Position numbers and translations under genes: made by a program. From the NCBI GenBank assembly GCA_947071285.1, contig CAMTFK010000018.1:1-37959 (forward strand): 37,959 nt of DNA. The letters are read 5' to 3'. This stretch comes from an uncultured Bacteroides sp. Its GTDB lineage: Bacteria; Bacteroidota; Bacteroidia; Bacteroidales; Bacteroidaceae. Positions 14,889 through 23,448 of this stretch are shown here, one piece after another (the stretch's first letter is position 1; each line of letters starts with the position of its first letter). The notes below the pieces were generated by a model. It had not been told where the DNA came from. It did no database searches and saw only the letters and a program-made list of their open reading frames with translations.

Positions 14889-16223
14889 ATGAAGAAACTA
14901 ATAGATACATACAAAGGCCATTATAAAGCCCTGTTTTATTTAGGGCTCCCTATCGTCATTGGCCAGTTGGGTGTCATCATCCTCGGCTTTGCAGATACCT
15001 TGATGGTGGGACATCACAGCACAGCGGAGTTGGCTGCCGCTTCTTTCACCAATAACCTTTTCACGCTCTGCATTATTTTCAGCACAGGCTTCTCTTACGG
15101 ACTGACGCCTGTGGTGGGTGAGTTCTACGGGAACCGCCGCTTTATGGAAGCCGGACAGGCATTGCGCTCCAGTCTGCTTGCCAATGTGCTGGTGGCCCTG
15201 CTACTGACACTCGTCATGACTATCGTTTACTTCAACGTAGAGCGCATGGGGCAGCCGGAGGAACTGATTCCCCTGATAAAACCCTACTTCCTCATACTGT
15301 TGGCATCGCTGGTATTCGTCATGCTCTTCAATGGCTTCAAGCAATTCACCGATGGCATCACTAATACGCAGACCGCCATGTGGGTGCTGCTTGGCGGGAA
15401 TGCACTGAATATCGTTGGCAACTACGCGCTGATTTATGGGAAGTTCGGTTGCCCGGAGTTAGGATTGCTGGGGGCGGGCATCAGCACCCTGTTCTCGCGT
15501 ATAGTGATGGTGATTGTGTTTGCACTTATCATCTTCCGCACTCGCAGATTCCTGAGATATAAGGCGGGTTTCCTTCGTCTGGGTTGGTCGAAACAGATGT
15601 TCAGGAGGCTCAATGCGCTTGGATGGCCTGTTGGCTTGCAGATGGGGATGGAGACGGCCTCGTTCAGTCTCAGCACCATCATGGTGGGGTGGCTGGGCAC
15701 CATTGCCTTGGCTTCCCACCAGATTATGCTTACCATCTCCCAGTTTACGTTTATGATGTTCTACGGGATGGGAGCGGCGGTTGCCGTTCGCGTCAGCAAC
15801 TTCAAGGGGCAGAGCGATATGGTGAATGTGCGCCGTTCGGCATATGCCGGGTTCCATTTGATTATGGCAATGGCGGTAGTGCTTCTGAGCATTGTGTTCC
15901 TGTTCCGCAACAGGGTGGGAGGTTGGTTCACGGATAGCATGGAGGTATCGGCCATGGTGTCTTCCCTGTTCCTGCCGTTTCTGGTTTATCAGTTCGGCGA
16001 TGGGTTGCAAATAAGTTTTGCCAATGCCCTGCGCGGTATTGCGGACGTAAAACCTATGATGTTCATTGCATTTATCTCCTATTTTATTATATCTTTGCCT
16101 GTGGGATACTTATGCGGTTTTGTGCTGGGCTGGGGTACGGTCGGCGTCTGGATGGCGTTCCCGTTCGGGCTGACAAGTGCGGGCATCATGCTTTGGCTGC
16201 GGTTCCGATATAAGACGAGATGA
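14889..16223 (+). CDS. MATE-family efflux transporter
   Basis: The 444-aa membrane protein has about 12 hydrophobic segments. The N-terminal half starts with HYKALFYLGLPIVIGQLG and FADTLMVGHHS, and the second half repeats the pattern (LGWPVGLQMGMETASF, MVGWLGTIALASHQI), the hallmark of the two-bundle MATE fold. Members export cationic drugs or metabolites in exchange for Na+ or H+ across the inner membrane. Here it lies between an M16 peptidase and a hybrid sensor kinase in a tight run of genes. Substrate and coupling ion cannot be read from the sequence. Confidence 0.92.
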   Translation: MKKLIDTYKGHYKALFYLGLPIVIGQLGVIILGFADTLMVGHHSTAELAAASFTNNLFTLCIIFSTGFSYGLTPVVGEFYGNRRFMEAGQALRSSLLANVLVALLLTLVMTIVYFNVERMGQPEELIPLIKPYFLILLASLVFVMLFNGFKQFTDGITNTQTAMWVLLGGNALNIVGNYALIYGKFGCPELGLLGAGISTLFSRIVMVIVFALIIFRTRRFLRYKAGFLRLGWSKQMFRRLNALGWPVGLQMGMETASFSLSTIMVGWLGTIALASHQIMLTISQFTFMMFYGMGAAVAVRVSNFKGQSDMVNVRRSAYAGFHLIMAMAVVLLSIVFLFRNRVGGWFTDSMEVSAMVSSLFLPFLVYQFGDGLQISFANALRGIADVKPMMFIAFISYFIISLPVGYLCGFVLGWGTVGVWMAFPFGLTSAGIMLWLRFRYKTR

Positions 16224-16240
16224 AAGAAAAGTGATAGGAT

Positions 16241-18592
16241 ATGAACAATGTCTCCAAGAAGAAAATAGCTGCCGGTTACGCTGTCCTGCTGGCGGTCTTG
16301 CTTTATTCCCTGTTCTTTGTGCACAGGGAAATGGAGAACCTCATGAGTTCCGATAACAGCGATATCTTGCGTACGGACAGCTTGATAGGGCTTCTGCGGG
16401 AGAAAGACGCCAATACTGTCCGCTTGCTGCGCACACTGAGCGAGGCAAACGACAGCATGATTTCCGCCCGTGAGGTGGAGCAGATTATTGCCGAGCAGGA
16501 CACTGTCATTACCCAGCAGCGAGTGCAGCGCCGCGTCATTGCCCGTCGCGACACTGTCCTGACGCAACCCAAGAAGAAAGGATTCTTCCGCCGTCTGGGC
16601 GAAGTCTTTGTGCCACCTAAGAAAGATACCGCCGTGCAGGTGCAGACTACCCTTGAAGTGGCCACTGATACCATTCTCGATGCTTATAACCCCGTAGATT
16701 CCCTGCATGCAAAACTGCGTACTGTTGCCAAGCAGAAGAAGGCGACCAATAGCGTAGTGCAGCGCCGCAAGCGAACCCTGCAACGTCTCGACCATGCACT
16801 GACCGCGCGCATCGACAGCCTCCTGAAAGGTTATGAACAGGAAACTCTGCTCCGTGCCCGCGAAGAAGCCGAGTATCAGAAGGCGGTGCGCCATCGTTCC
16901 GCAACTATCATTTCGGGTATTGCTGCGGGAGCCGTGGTGCTGTCAGTCATCTTCCTCGTCATGATTTGGCGCGACATCACCCGTAGCAACCGCTACCGTC
17001 GCCAACTGGAAGAAGCCAACCGCTTCGCCGAGGAACTGCTTGCCTCTCGTGAAAAGTTGATGCTTGCCATCACCCACGACTTCAAAGCCCCCTTAGGTTC
17101 CATCATGGGCTATGCCGACCTGCTTTCACGCCTCACCGTAGACGAGCGGCAACGTTTCTACCTCGATAATATGAAGACTTCCTCGGAACACCTTCTGAAA
17201 CTGGTCACCGACTTGCTCGACTTCCACCGCCTCGATCTGAAAAAGGCTGAGATTAACCGTGTCACTTTCCACCCCTCACGCCTGCTGGAAGAAATCTATG
17301 TCAGTTTCGAACCGCTGACTTCCGCCAAGGGGTTATCCTTGAAGTGCGATATAGACCCTGAGCTGACAGGAACTTTCATCAGTGACCCGCTACGCCTGCG
17401 CCAGATTGTCAACAACCTGCTTTCCAATGCCGTGAAGTTCACTTCGGAGGGCAGTATTACACTGACAGCCTGTTTTGTGCCGAAGGGTGACCCGGCTTTT
17501 TCCGGCAACCACCTGAAACTTGCCGTTATTGATACAGGCAAGGGTATGGAGCCGGGCGACCGCGAGCGCATCTTTCAGGAATTCACCCGCCTGCCGGGAG
17601 CACAAGGCGAAGAAGGTTTCGGACTGGGACTGTCTATTGTTCGCATGCTGGTGCAGTTGCTCGAAGGGCATATAGATGTGGACAGTGTGCCTGGCAAGGG
17701 CAGCACGTTTACACTTCGCGTTCCGCTTTATCCGGTGAAGAGAGAAGGGAATGAAGAATTAAGAATGAAGAATGAAGAATCATCTGGCGGCGTGGATGCG
17801 CAGCCCAATTCTTCATTCCTCATTCCTCATTCTTCATCCCTCCACATCCTCCTGATTGATGACGACCGCATCCAGCTCACCCTCACCTCCGCCATGTTGT
17901 CGCAAAGCGGCATAACCTCCGTAACTTGTCTGCAACTGGACGAACTGCTGGATGCCTTGCGCACCGACACTTTCGACGTACTGCTCACGGACGTACAGAT
18001 GCCTGCGCTGAATGGCTTCGACCTACTGAACCTGTTGCGTGCTTCGAACATTCCGCAAGCCCGAACCATACCCGTGATTGCCGTCACCGCACGCAGCGAC
18101 ATGCAACGGGATGAATTTCTGAAACACGGCTTCACCGGATGCCTGCACAAACCGTTCATGGTGAATGAATTACTTGCCGAATTGAAACAGGAAGTCAGGG
18201 AACTGACAATAACAACCCCGGAAACCGGGATAAGTAGCGATGCACCGGCGCTGGACGGCACTTCAGCTTTGAATTTTTCCGCTCTTACCGCCTTCTCCGG
18301 CGATGATGCCGACGCAGCAAAATCCATTCTGGAAAGTTTCGTCACCGAGACGCGCCTTAACGCCGACCACCTGCGGCACTCCCTTGAGGCAGAAGACACG
18401 GATGGCATCGCAGCTATGGGGCATAAAATGCTTCCCCTCTTTACGTTGCTGGGGGCTGATGAACTTGTGATGCTACTGAAAGTACTTGAAGCATCGCGCG
18501 GCGTGCCCTTTGGTGGAGAGATAAAGGAAAAGTCGCTTTCGGCACTCGCCATTATAGAAGAAGTGCTGGCGCAGGCTGTGAAACTCTATTAG
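16241..18592 (+). CDS. Hybrid histidine kinase with receiver and HPt domains
   Basis: The 783-aa protein has TM1 at about residues 9-27, then about 190 periplasmic residues rich in charged helix (probable coiled coil, with many RRKR/EQ stretches), and TM2 at about 219-243. The kinase core has the phospho-His at His279 (ITHDFKAPLGSIMGY), followed by an N box (NNLLSNAVKFTS) and G boxes (DTGKGMEPGD, GFGLGLSIV). A linker (about residues 503-533) encoded by an inverted repeat joins a receiver domain with Asp584 (LLTDVQMPALNG) and a C-terminal HPt domain with His728 (AMGHKMLPLF). HPt lets the signal pass to a separate response regulator, perhaps the sigma54-type one at 11065-12486. It follows MATE by 17 bp. 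The signal it senses is unknown. Confidence 0.9.
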   Translation: MNNVSKKKIAAGYAVLLAVLLYSLFFVHREMENLMSSDNSDILRTDSLIGLLREKDANTVRLLRTLSEANDSMISAREVEQIIAEQDTVITQQRVQRRVIARRDTVLTQPKKKGFFRRLGEVFVPPKKDTAVQVQTTLEVATDTILDAYNPVDSLHAKLRTVAKQKKATNSVVQRRKRTLQRLDHALTARIDSLLKGYEQETLLRAREEAEYQKAVRHRSATIISGIAAGAVVLSVIFLVMIWRDITRSNRYRRQLEEANRFAEELLASREKLMLAITHDFKAPLGSIMGYADLLSRLTVDERQRFYLDNMKTSSEHLLKLVTDLLDFHRLDLKKAEINRVTFHPSRLLEEIYVSFEPLTSAKGLSLKCDIDPELTGTFISDPLRLRQIVNNLLSNAVKFTSEGSITLTACFVPKGDPAFSGNHLKLAVIDTGKGMEPGDRERIFQEFTRLPGAQGEEGFGLGLSIVRMLVQLLEGHIDVDSVPGKGSTFTLRVPLYPVKREGNEELRMKNEESSGGVDAQPNSSFLIPHSSSLHILLIDDDRIQLTLTSAMLSQSGITSVTCLQLDELLDALRTDTFDVLLTDVQMPALNGFDLLNLLRASNIPQARTIPVIAVTARSDMQRDEFLKHGFTGCLHKPFMVNELLAELKQEVRELTITTPETGISSDAPALDGTSALNFSALTAFSGDDADAAKSILESFVTETRLNADHLRHSLEAEDTDGIAAMGHKMLPLFTLLGADELVMLLKVLEASRGVPFGGEIKEKSLSALAIIEEVLAQAVKLY
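17753..17835. repeat. In-frame inverted repeat inside the hybrid kinase gene
   Basis: The left arm 17753-17780 and right arm 17808-17835 are complementary over 28 nt with three mismatches, separated by a 27-nt loop. The arms are built of a heptamer pattern (GAATGAA). The block encodes a low-complexity linker between the kinase core and the receiver domain, without breaking the frame. Confidence 0.85.
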
Positions 18593-18753
18593 AAAATCAA
18601 GGTGCGATATGCTTCCGGACAATTTATAAGTTAATTAAACCAACTATCCGAAACGTCTGCTTTTTGGGCTTTTTTTCTTTATGAGGAACTAAATGTCAGG
18701 AGAATTTGTTTACTTTGTAACGATTTAAACACTGACTATCGAATGATGCTCTC

Positions 18754-21700
18754 ATGAGAAGAAAATGGATAAAATGGGTAGTATGGATACTGCTCACACC
18801 TGTTATACTATTTGTAATACTGATGGTATTGCTCTACGTGCCTCCCGTACAAAACCTGATACGGAAACAGGCCACTGCAATAGCATCCGAAGCTACGGGT
18901 ATGGATATATCCGTAGAGCGGATAGACCTCCGCTTTCCGCTGAACCTGCTGGTGCGCGGCGTACAGGTGATACAGCCTGTGCAGGCTGACAAACAAATCG
19001 CTTTCGCTCCCGGTGACACCCTTGCCATGCGGCAAGCTCCTGACACCTTGCTGTTGCTCGAAAGCCTGAACGTGCGCGTGCAGGCATGGCCCCTGATACG
19101 GGGACAGGTGGAAGTGGACGAAGTAACCTTGAACGGCGTTTCCGTTAATTCCGCCAACCTGATAGAAGGCATGCGCCTGAAAGGTGTGCTGGGTCGCTTC
19201 TTCCTCGAAAGCCATGGTATCAATTTGAAGACGGAAGATGCTGTGCTCAATCGCATAGAACTGAGCGACACCCACATGCTGGTAGTGATGAACGATACCA
19301 CTGCTGCCGAGCCGGACACTACTGCCACTGCCCTTAACTGGAAAGTGGCCCTGCACAAGCTGGCGCTGAAAAACGTCTCCGTAGACCTGCAAATGCCTCT
19401 TGACTCCATGAGCCTTGACGCCCGCTTGGGCGAAGCGGAGATAGACGATGCCACCGCCGACCTCGGACGTCAGTCCTACGGTTTCAGGCAATTCCAGCTT
19501 AGCGGCACCTCCGTGAATTATGATACGGGTAGCCGCCTTGTCAGTGCGCTGAACAGTCTTATTGATACCGGCAGCCTTGCCAGTGCCGACAGCACCTCTG
19601 TGAAGCCCATCCCCGGTTTTGATGCTTCCCACATTGCCTTGCGCGACATACGTATCGGCATAGACTCCGTGCTCTACGCCGGACATAATATCAACGCTGT
19701 CATCCGCGAATTCTCCATGAACGAGCGTTCCGGTCTGAGCGTCACCTCACTGACGGGACGGGTGTTTGCCGATTCCACTGTGATACAGGTACCTTCTTTA
19801 AAGCTTCTCACCCCGCATAGCGAGATGGACTTCACCGCGCAGACTTACTGGGAACTGGTGGATATTCCCACTACCGGGCGATTGACAGCCCGCTTCAACG
19901 CCCGCATTGGCAAGCAGGATGTGATGCTCTTTGCCGGTGACCTTCCCGAAACCTTTAAGGAGGCCTACCCTTTCCGCCCCCTCACTATCCGTGCCGGAAC
20001 GGAAGGCAACTTCAGGCAGATGCAGATTTCACGCTTCAATGTGGACCTACCGGGTGCTTTCACTCTCGACGGCGGCGGCGAAATATGGAACCTCACTGAC
20101 AGCCTGACCCGCAACGGGAGCATCGACCTCGACATCCGCACCCAGAACTTGAACTTCCTTACCGGTCTGACAGGCATCACCCCGGATGGCTCCATCGTAG
20201 TGCCGGACAGTATGCACCTGACGGCGCGCCTCGGCATGGACGGCCCCAAGTACGACGCCACCCTGAAACTGAAAGAGCGCGAAGGCGTACTGAACCTGCT
20301 GGCTCACTACAATACCGCCACCGAAGCTTATCAGGCAGACCTCAACGTGGATGCCTTGCAACTGCATCACTTCCTGCCCAAAGACTCTATATACACCCTT
20401 TCGGCTAAAGTTGCTGCCAAAGGTCAGGGTTTCGACCCCGCCAACCATCGCACGGTGGCTGCTCTGAAAGCCTCCCTCGGCGAATTGCAATATGGTCATT
20501 GGCACATCTCCGGCATAGACCTGACGGCGGGACTGAAATCCGCCCTCGCCACCGTGCACCTGGCGAGTGACAACCCGCTCTTGAAGATGCAGGCCGAAGC
20601 TGATATGCATCTGGACCGCAAGTATCTGGACGGTAAGCTCAATATGAATGTGACAGAGGTAGGCTTGTATGAATTGGGCATTTCACCCAAACCCTTGAAG
20701 CATCCTTTCGCCTTCAATCTCGGTGCGGAAGCACGCCACGACTCCATCAAAATGAAGATGGATGCAGGCGACCTTGACTTCCAGTTCCGTGCCCGCAGCA
20801 CCTTGAAGAAACTAATAGACCAGGGCAGTGCCTTCGCCACGCTTCTCACCCGGCAGATAGAACAGAAGCAGCTTGACCATGCCGAACTGCGGCGGGCATT
20901 GCCCTCGGCCGGCATGCAACTGAAAGCGGGCAAGCAAAACCCCGTCAGCTACTTCCTGGCTACCAAAGATATTTCTTTCAATGATTTCACCCTGCGCTTT
21001 GGCACTACGCCCCGGCGGGGTATCAACGGGCGGACTGCCATACATGGCTTGCGCATGGACTCCCTGCAACTGGATACTATCTTTTTTGCCATTAGCCAGG
21101 ATACCGCCCGCATGAAGTTGCAGGGCGGTGTCATCAACGGGCCGAAGAATCCTCAGGTCGTATTCCGCAGCACATTGACGGGCGAAATCCGCAACGATGA
21201 TGCCGAACTGACCCTGAACTACGTGGATGCCAAGGGAGACACCGGTCTCGACCTCGGCGTCAATGCCCGCCCGCTCATTGAAGGTAGGGGCAGGGGCAAT
21301 GGTATCGCTTTCCGCCTGACGCCCGCCGAGCCCATCATCGCCTTCCAGAAGTTTCATTTTGTGGATGGTAACGACTGGATTTACCTGCACAAGAATATGC
21401 GAGTCTATGCCAATGTGGACATGGACAGTAACGACGGACTCTGTTTCCGCATGCAGTCCGACAGATCGGACACTGTTTCTTTGCAGAACATCAATCTGGA
21501 GTTAATCCGTTTCCGTCTGGACAAACTGAGTGGTATCCTGCCCTATATGCCGCGGATAACGGGACTTTTCTCGGCAGAAGCAAATTATATACAGACAGCA
21601 ACTTCACTGCAAGTGTCGGCGGAAGCCGGCGTGGAAAACCTGACCTACGAACGCCAGCCGGTAGGCAACATCGGGCTGGGTGCTACGTGGTTGCCGGGTG

Positions 21701-23391
21701 ATGCGGGTACTCACTACCTGAACGCTTATTTCCGTTCGGGAGATCAGGAAGTATTGACTGCCGATGCTGTGCTGACGCAGAAGAACGGACGCGATTCCAT
21801 TGATGTCAATACCACCTTCGAACATTTCCCGCTCTCGCTAGCCAATGCTTTCGTGCCCGACCGCATGGTGGCCCTCACAGGTGACATCGACGGTGGACTC
21901 TACATCAACGGTGCCCTGGAAAAACCGAAGTTGAGCGGAGACCTTTCGCTGGACAGTGTATCAGTTTATGCCCGCCAAGCAGGCGCACGCTACTGGTTCG
22001 ACAACCGCCCGTTGAAGATAGAAAACAATCAGCTTATCTTTAATAAGTTTGCCATATACACCACGAGCCGGAATCCCTTTACGATAGATGGCAATGTGGA
22101 CTTCCGTAATATGGAGAAACCTACTGCAAAGCTGAATCTGCGTGCCCAGAATTATACTTTACTCGATGCGTCCCGTACCAAGGAAAGCATGCTCTATGGT
22201 AAAATCTTCGTAGACCTGAATGCCACGGTGCGCGGTCCGCTGGATGCGCTGACCATGCGCGGGAATATGAATCTGCTGGGTAATACCGATGTGACCTATG
22301 TGCTGACTGACTCTCCTCTGACAGTGGAGGACCGCTTGGGTGAGCTTGTGAAGTTCACTTCCTTTACGGATACCACTTCTGTGCAGGCCACAGAGACGCC
22401 GGCTATGTCGCTTGGTGGTATGGATATGTTGATGTCCGTACACATTGACGATGCTGTGCGCTTGCGTGCCGACCTTAGTCCCGACCGCAGTAGCCGCGTG
22501 GAGCTTGAAGGTGGAGGAGACCTGAATCTGCAATATACTCCACAGGGCGATCTTACGTTGTCCGGCCGTTATACCTTGATTGGCGGTATGATGAAGTATG
22601 CCTTGCCCGTTATTCCTTTGAAAGAATTTCAGTTCACCAATGGTAGTTATGTCGATTGGACGGGGAATCCGATGAATCCCAAACTGAACCTGACTGCCAC
22701 GGAACGTGTCCGCGCTTCTGTCTCCGACGGCGATGAAAATAGCGGCTCGCGCATGGTAAACTTCGATGTGTCCATCAGCATTAAGAACAGTCTGGAAAAC
22801 CCCGACCTGAGTTTCAACCTCAGCGCACCCGAGGATGCCAGCGTACAGAATGAATTGGCGGCAATGAGTGCGGACGAACGAAGCAAGCAGGCCATTACTA
22901 TGCTTGCCACAGGTATGTATCTGTATAACGGGGGAAAAGGTGGTGGATTGACTATGGGGTCTGCACTGAACAGTGTACTGCAAAGCCAGATTAACTCATT
23001 GACCGGAAACCTTAAGAATGCATCTCTCAGCGTAGGTATTGAGGACCGCACTGCTGCCGAAACTGGCGATAAACAAACGGATTATAGTTTCCGTTATTCG
23101 CAACGTTTCTTTAATGATCGTGTGCAGGTTATTATCGGTGGAAAAGTGTCCAGTGGTGCCAATGCAACGAATGATGTAGAGTCGTTCATCGACAATATCT
23201 CACTGGAATATCGACTGGATAACAGTGGAACGCGCTATGTTCGCGTTTTCCATAACAAGAACTATGAAAGTGTGCTTGATGGTGAAATCACTGAGACAGG
23301 TGTCGGTCTTGTGCTCCGCCGCAAGATGGACAAGTTAAGTGAGTTGTTCATTTTCAAGAGAAAAAAGAAAATAGAGCCGGTAAGTGAATAA
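18754..23391 (+). CDS. tamB: TamB-type envelope biogenesis protein
   Basis: The 1545-aa protein has a single N-terminal membrane helix (about residues 7-30, WVVWILLTPVILFVILMV), followed by a long repeated beta-strand region and a C-terminal TamB (DUF490) domain (about residues 1150-1510, including GDIDGGLYINGALEKPKLSG, LSGRYTLIGGMMKYALPV and FDVSISIKNSLENPDLSF). The AsmA/TamB superfamily forms long hydrophobic grooves bridging the inner membrane and outer membrane, and is implicated in outer-membrane protein insertion or lipid transport. The TamL gene follows within 57 bp, as commonly seen in Bacteroidetes, so the two are probably one operon and one machine. It is longer than E. coli TamB (1259 aa). 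Confidence 0.88.
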   Translation: MRRKWIKWVVWILLTPVILFVILMVLLYVPPVQNLIRKQATAIASEATGMDISVERIDLRFPLNLLVRGVQVIQPVQADKQIAFAPGDTLAMRQAPDTLLLLESLNVRVQAWPLIRGQVEVDEVTLNGVSVNSANLIEGMRLKGVLGRFFLESHGINLKTEDAVLNRIELSDTHMLVVMNDTTAAEPDTTATALNWKVALHKLALKNVSVDLQMPLDSMSLDARLGEAEIDDATADLGRQSYGFRQFQLSGTSVNYDTGSRLVSALNSLIDTGSLASADSTSVKPIPGFDASHIALRDIRIGIDSVLYAGHNINAVIREFSMNERSGLSVTSLTGRVFADSTVIQVPSLKLLTPHSEMDFTAQTYWELVDIPTTGRLTARFNARIGKQDVMLFAGDLPETFKEAYPFRPLTIRAGTEGNFRQMQISRFNVDLPGAFTLDGGGEIWNLTDSLTRNGSIDLDIRTQNLNFLTGLTGITPDGSIVVPDSMHLTARLGMDGPKYDATLKLKEREGVLNLLAHYNTATEAYQADLNVDALQLHHFLPKDSIYTLSAKVAAKGQGFDPANHRTVAALKASLGELQYGHWHISGIDLTAGLKSALATVHLASDNPLLKMQAEADMHLDRKYLDGKLNMNVTEVGLYELGISPKPLKHPFAFNLGAEARHDSIKMKMDAGDLDFQFRARSTLKKLIDQGSAFATLLTRQIEQKQLDHAELRRALPSAGMQLKAGKQNPVSYFLATKDISFNDFTLRFGTTPRRGINGRTAIHGLRMDSLQLDTIFFAISQDTARMKLQGGVINGPKNPQVVFRSTLTGEIRNDDAELTLNYVDAKGDTGLDLGVNARPLIEGRGRGNGIAFRLTPAEPIIAFQKFHFVDGNDWIYLHKNMRVYANVDMDSNDGLCFRMQSDRSDTVSLQNINLELIRFRLDKLSGILPYMPRITGLFSAEANYIQTATSLQVSAEAGVENLTYERQPVGNIGLGATWLPGDAGTHYLNAYFRSGDQEVLTADAVLTQKNGRDSIDVNTTFEHFPLSLANAFVPDRMVALTGDIDGGLYINGALEKPKLSGDLSLDSVSVYARQAGARYWFDNRPLKIENNQLIFNKFAIYTTSRNPFTIDGNVDFRNMEKPTAKLNLRAQNYTLLDASRTKESMLYGKIFVDLNATVRGPLDALTMRGNMNLLGNTDVTYVLTDSPLTVEDRLGELVKFTSFTDTTSVQATETPAMSLGGMDMLMSVHIDDAVRLRADLSPDRSSRVELEGGGDLNLQYTPQGDLTLSGRYTLIGGMMKYALPVIPLKEFQFTNGSYVDWTGNPMNPKLNLTATERVRASVSDGDENSGSRMVNFDVSISIKNSLENPDLSFNLSAPEDASVQNELAAMSADERSKQAITMLATGMYLYNGGKGGGLTMGSALNSVLQSQINSLTGNLKNASLSVGIEDRTAAETGDKQTDYSFRYSQRFFNDRVQVIIGGKVSSGANATNDVESFIDNISLEYRLDNSGTRYVRVFHNKNYESVLDGEITETGVGLVLRRKMDKLSELFIFKRKKKIEPVSE

Positions 23392-23448
23392 TGTGAATGA
23401 TAATTTGTAGGGGTGAGTAGTTACACCCGCAAACATAAAGCAAAGAAA

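Noticed and set aside
23413..23448. GTG start adding 12 residues to TamL
   Set aside because: The lipoprotein signal begins cleanly at the ATG at 23449, and the extension is charged and would disrupt it.
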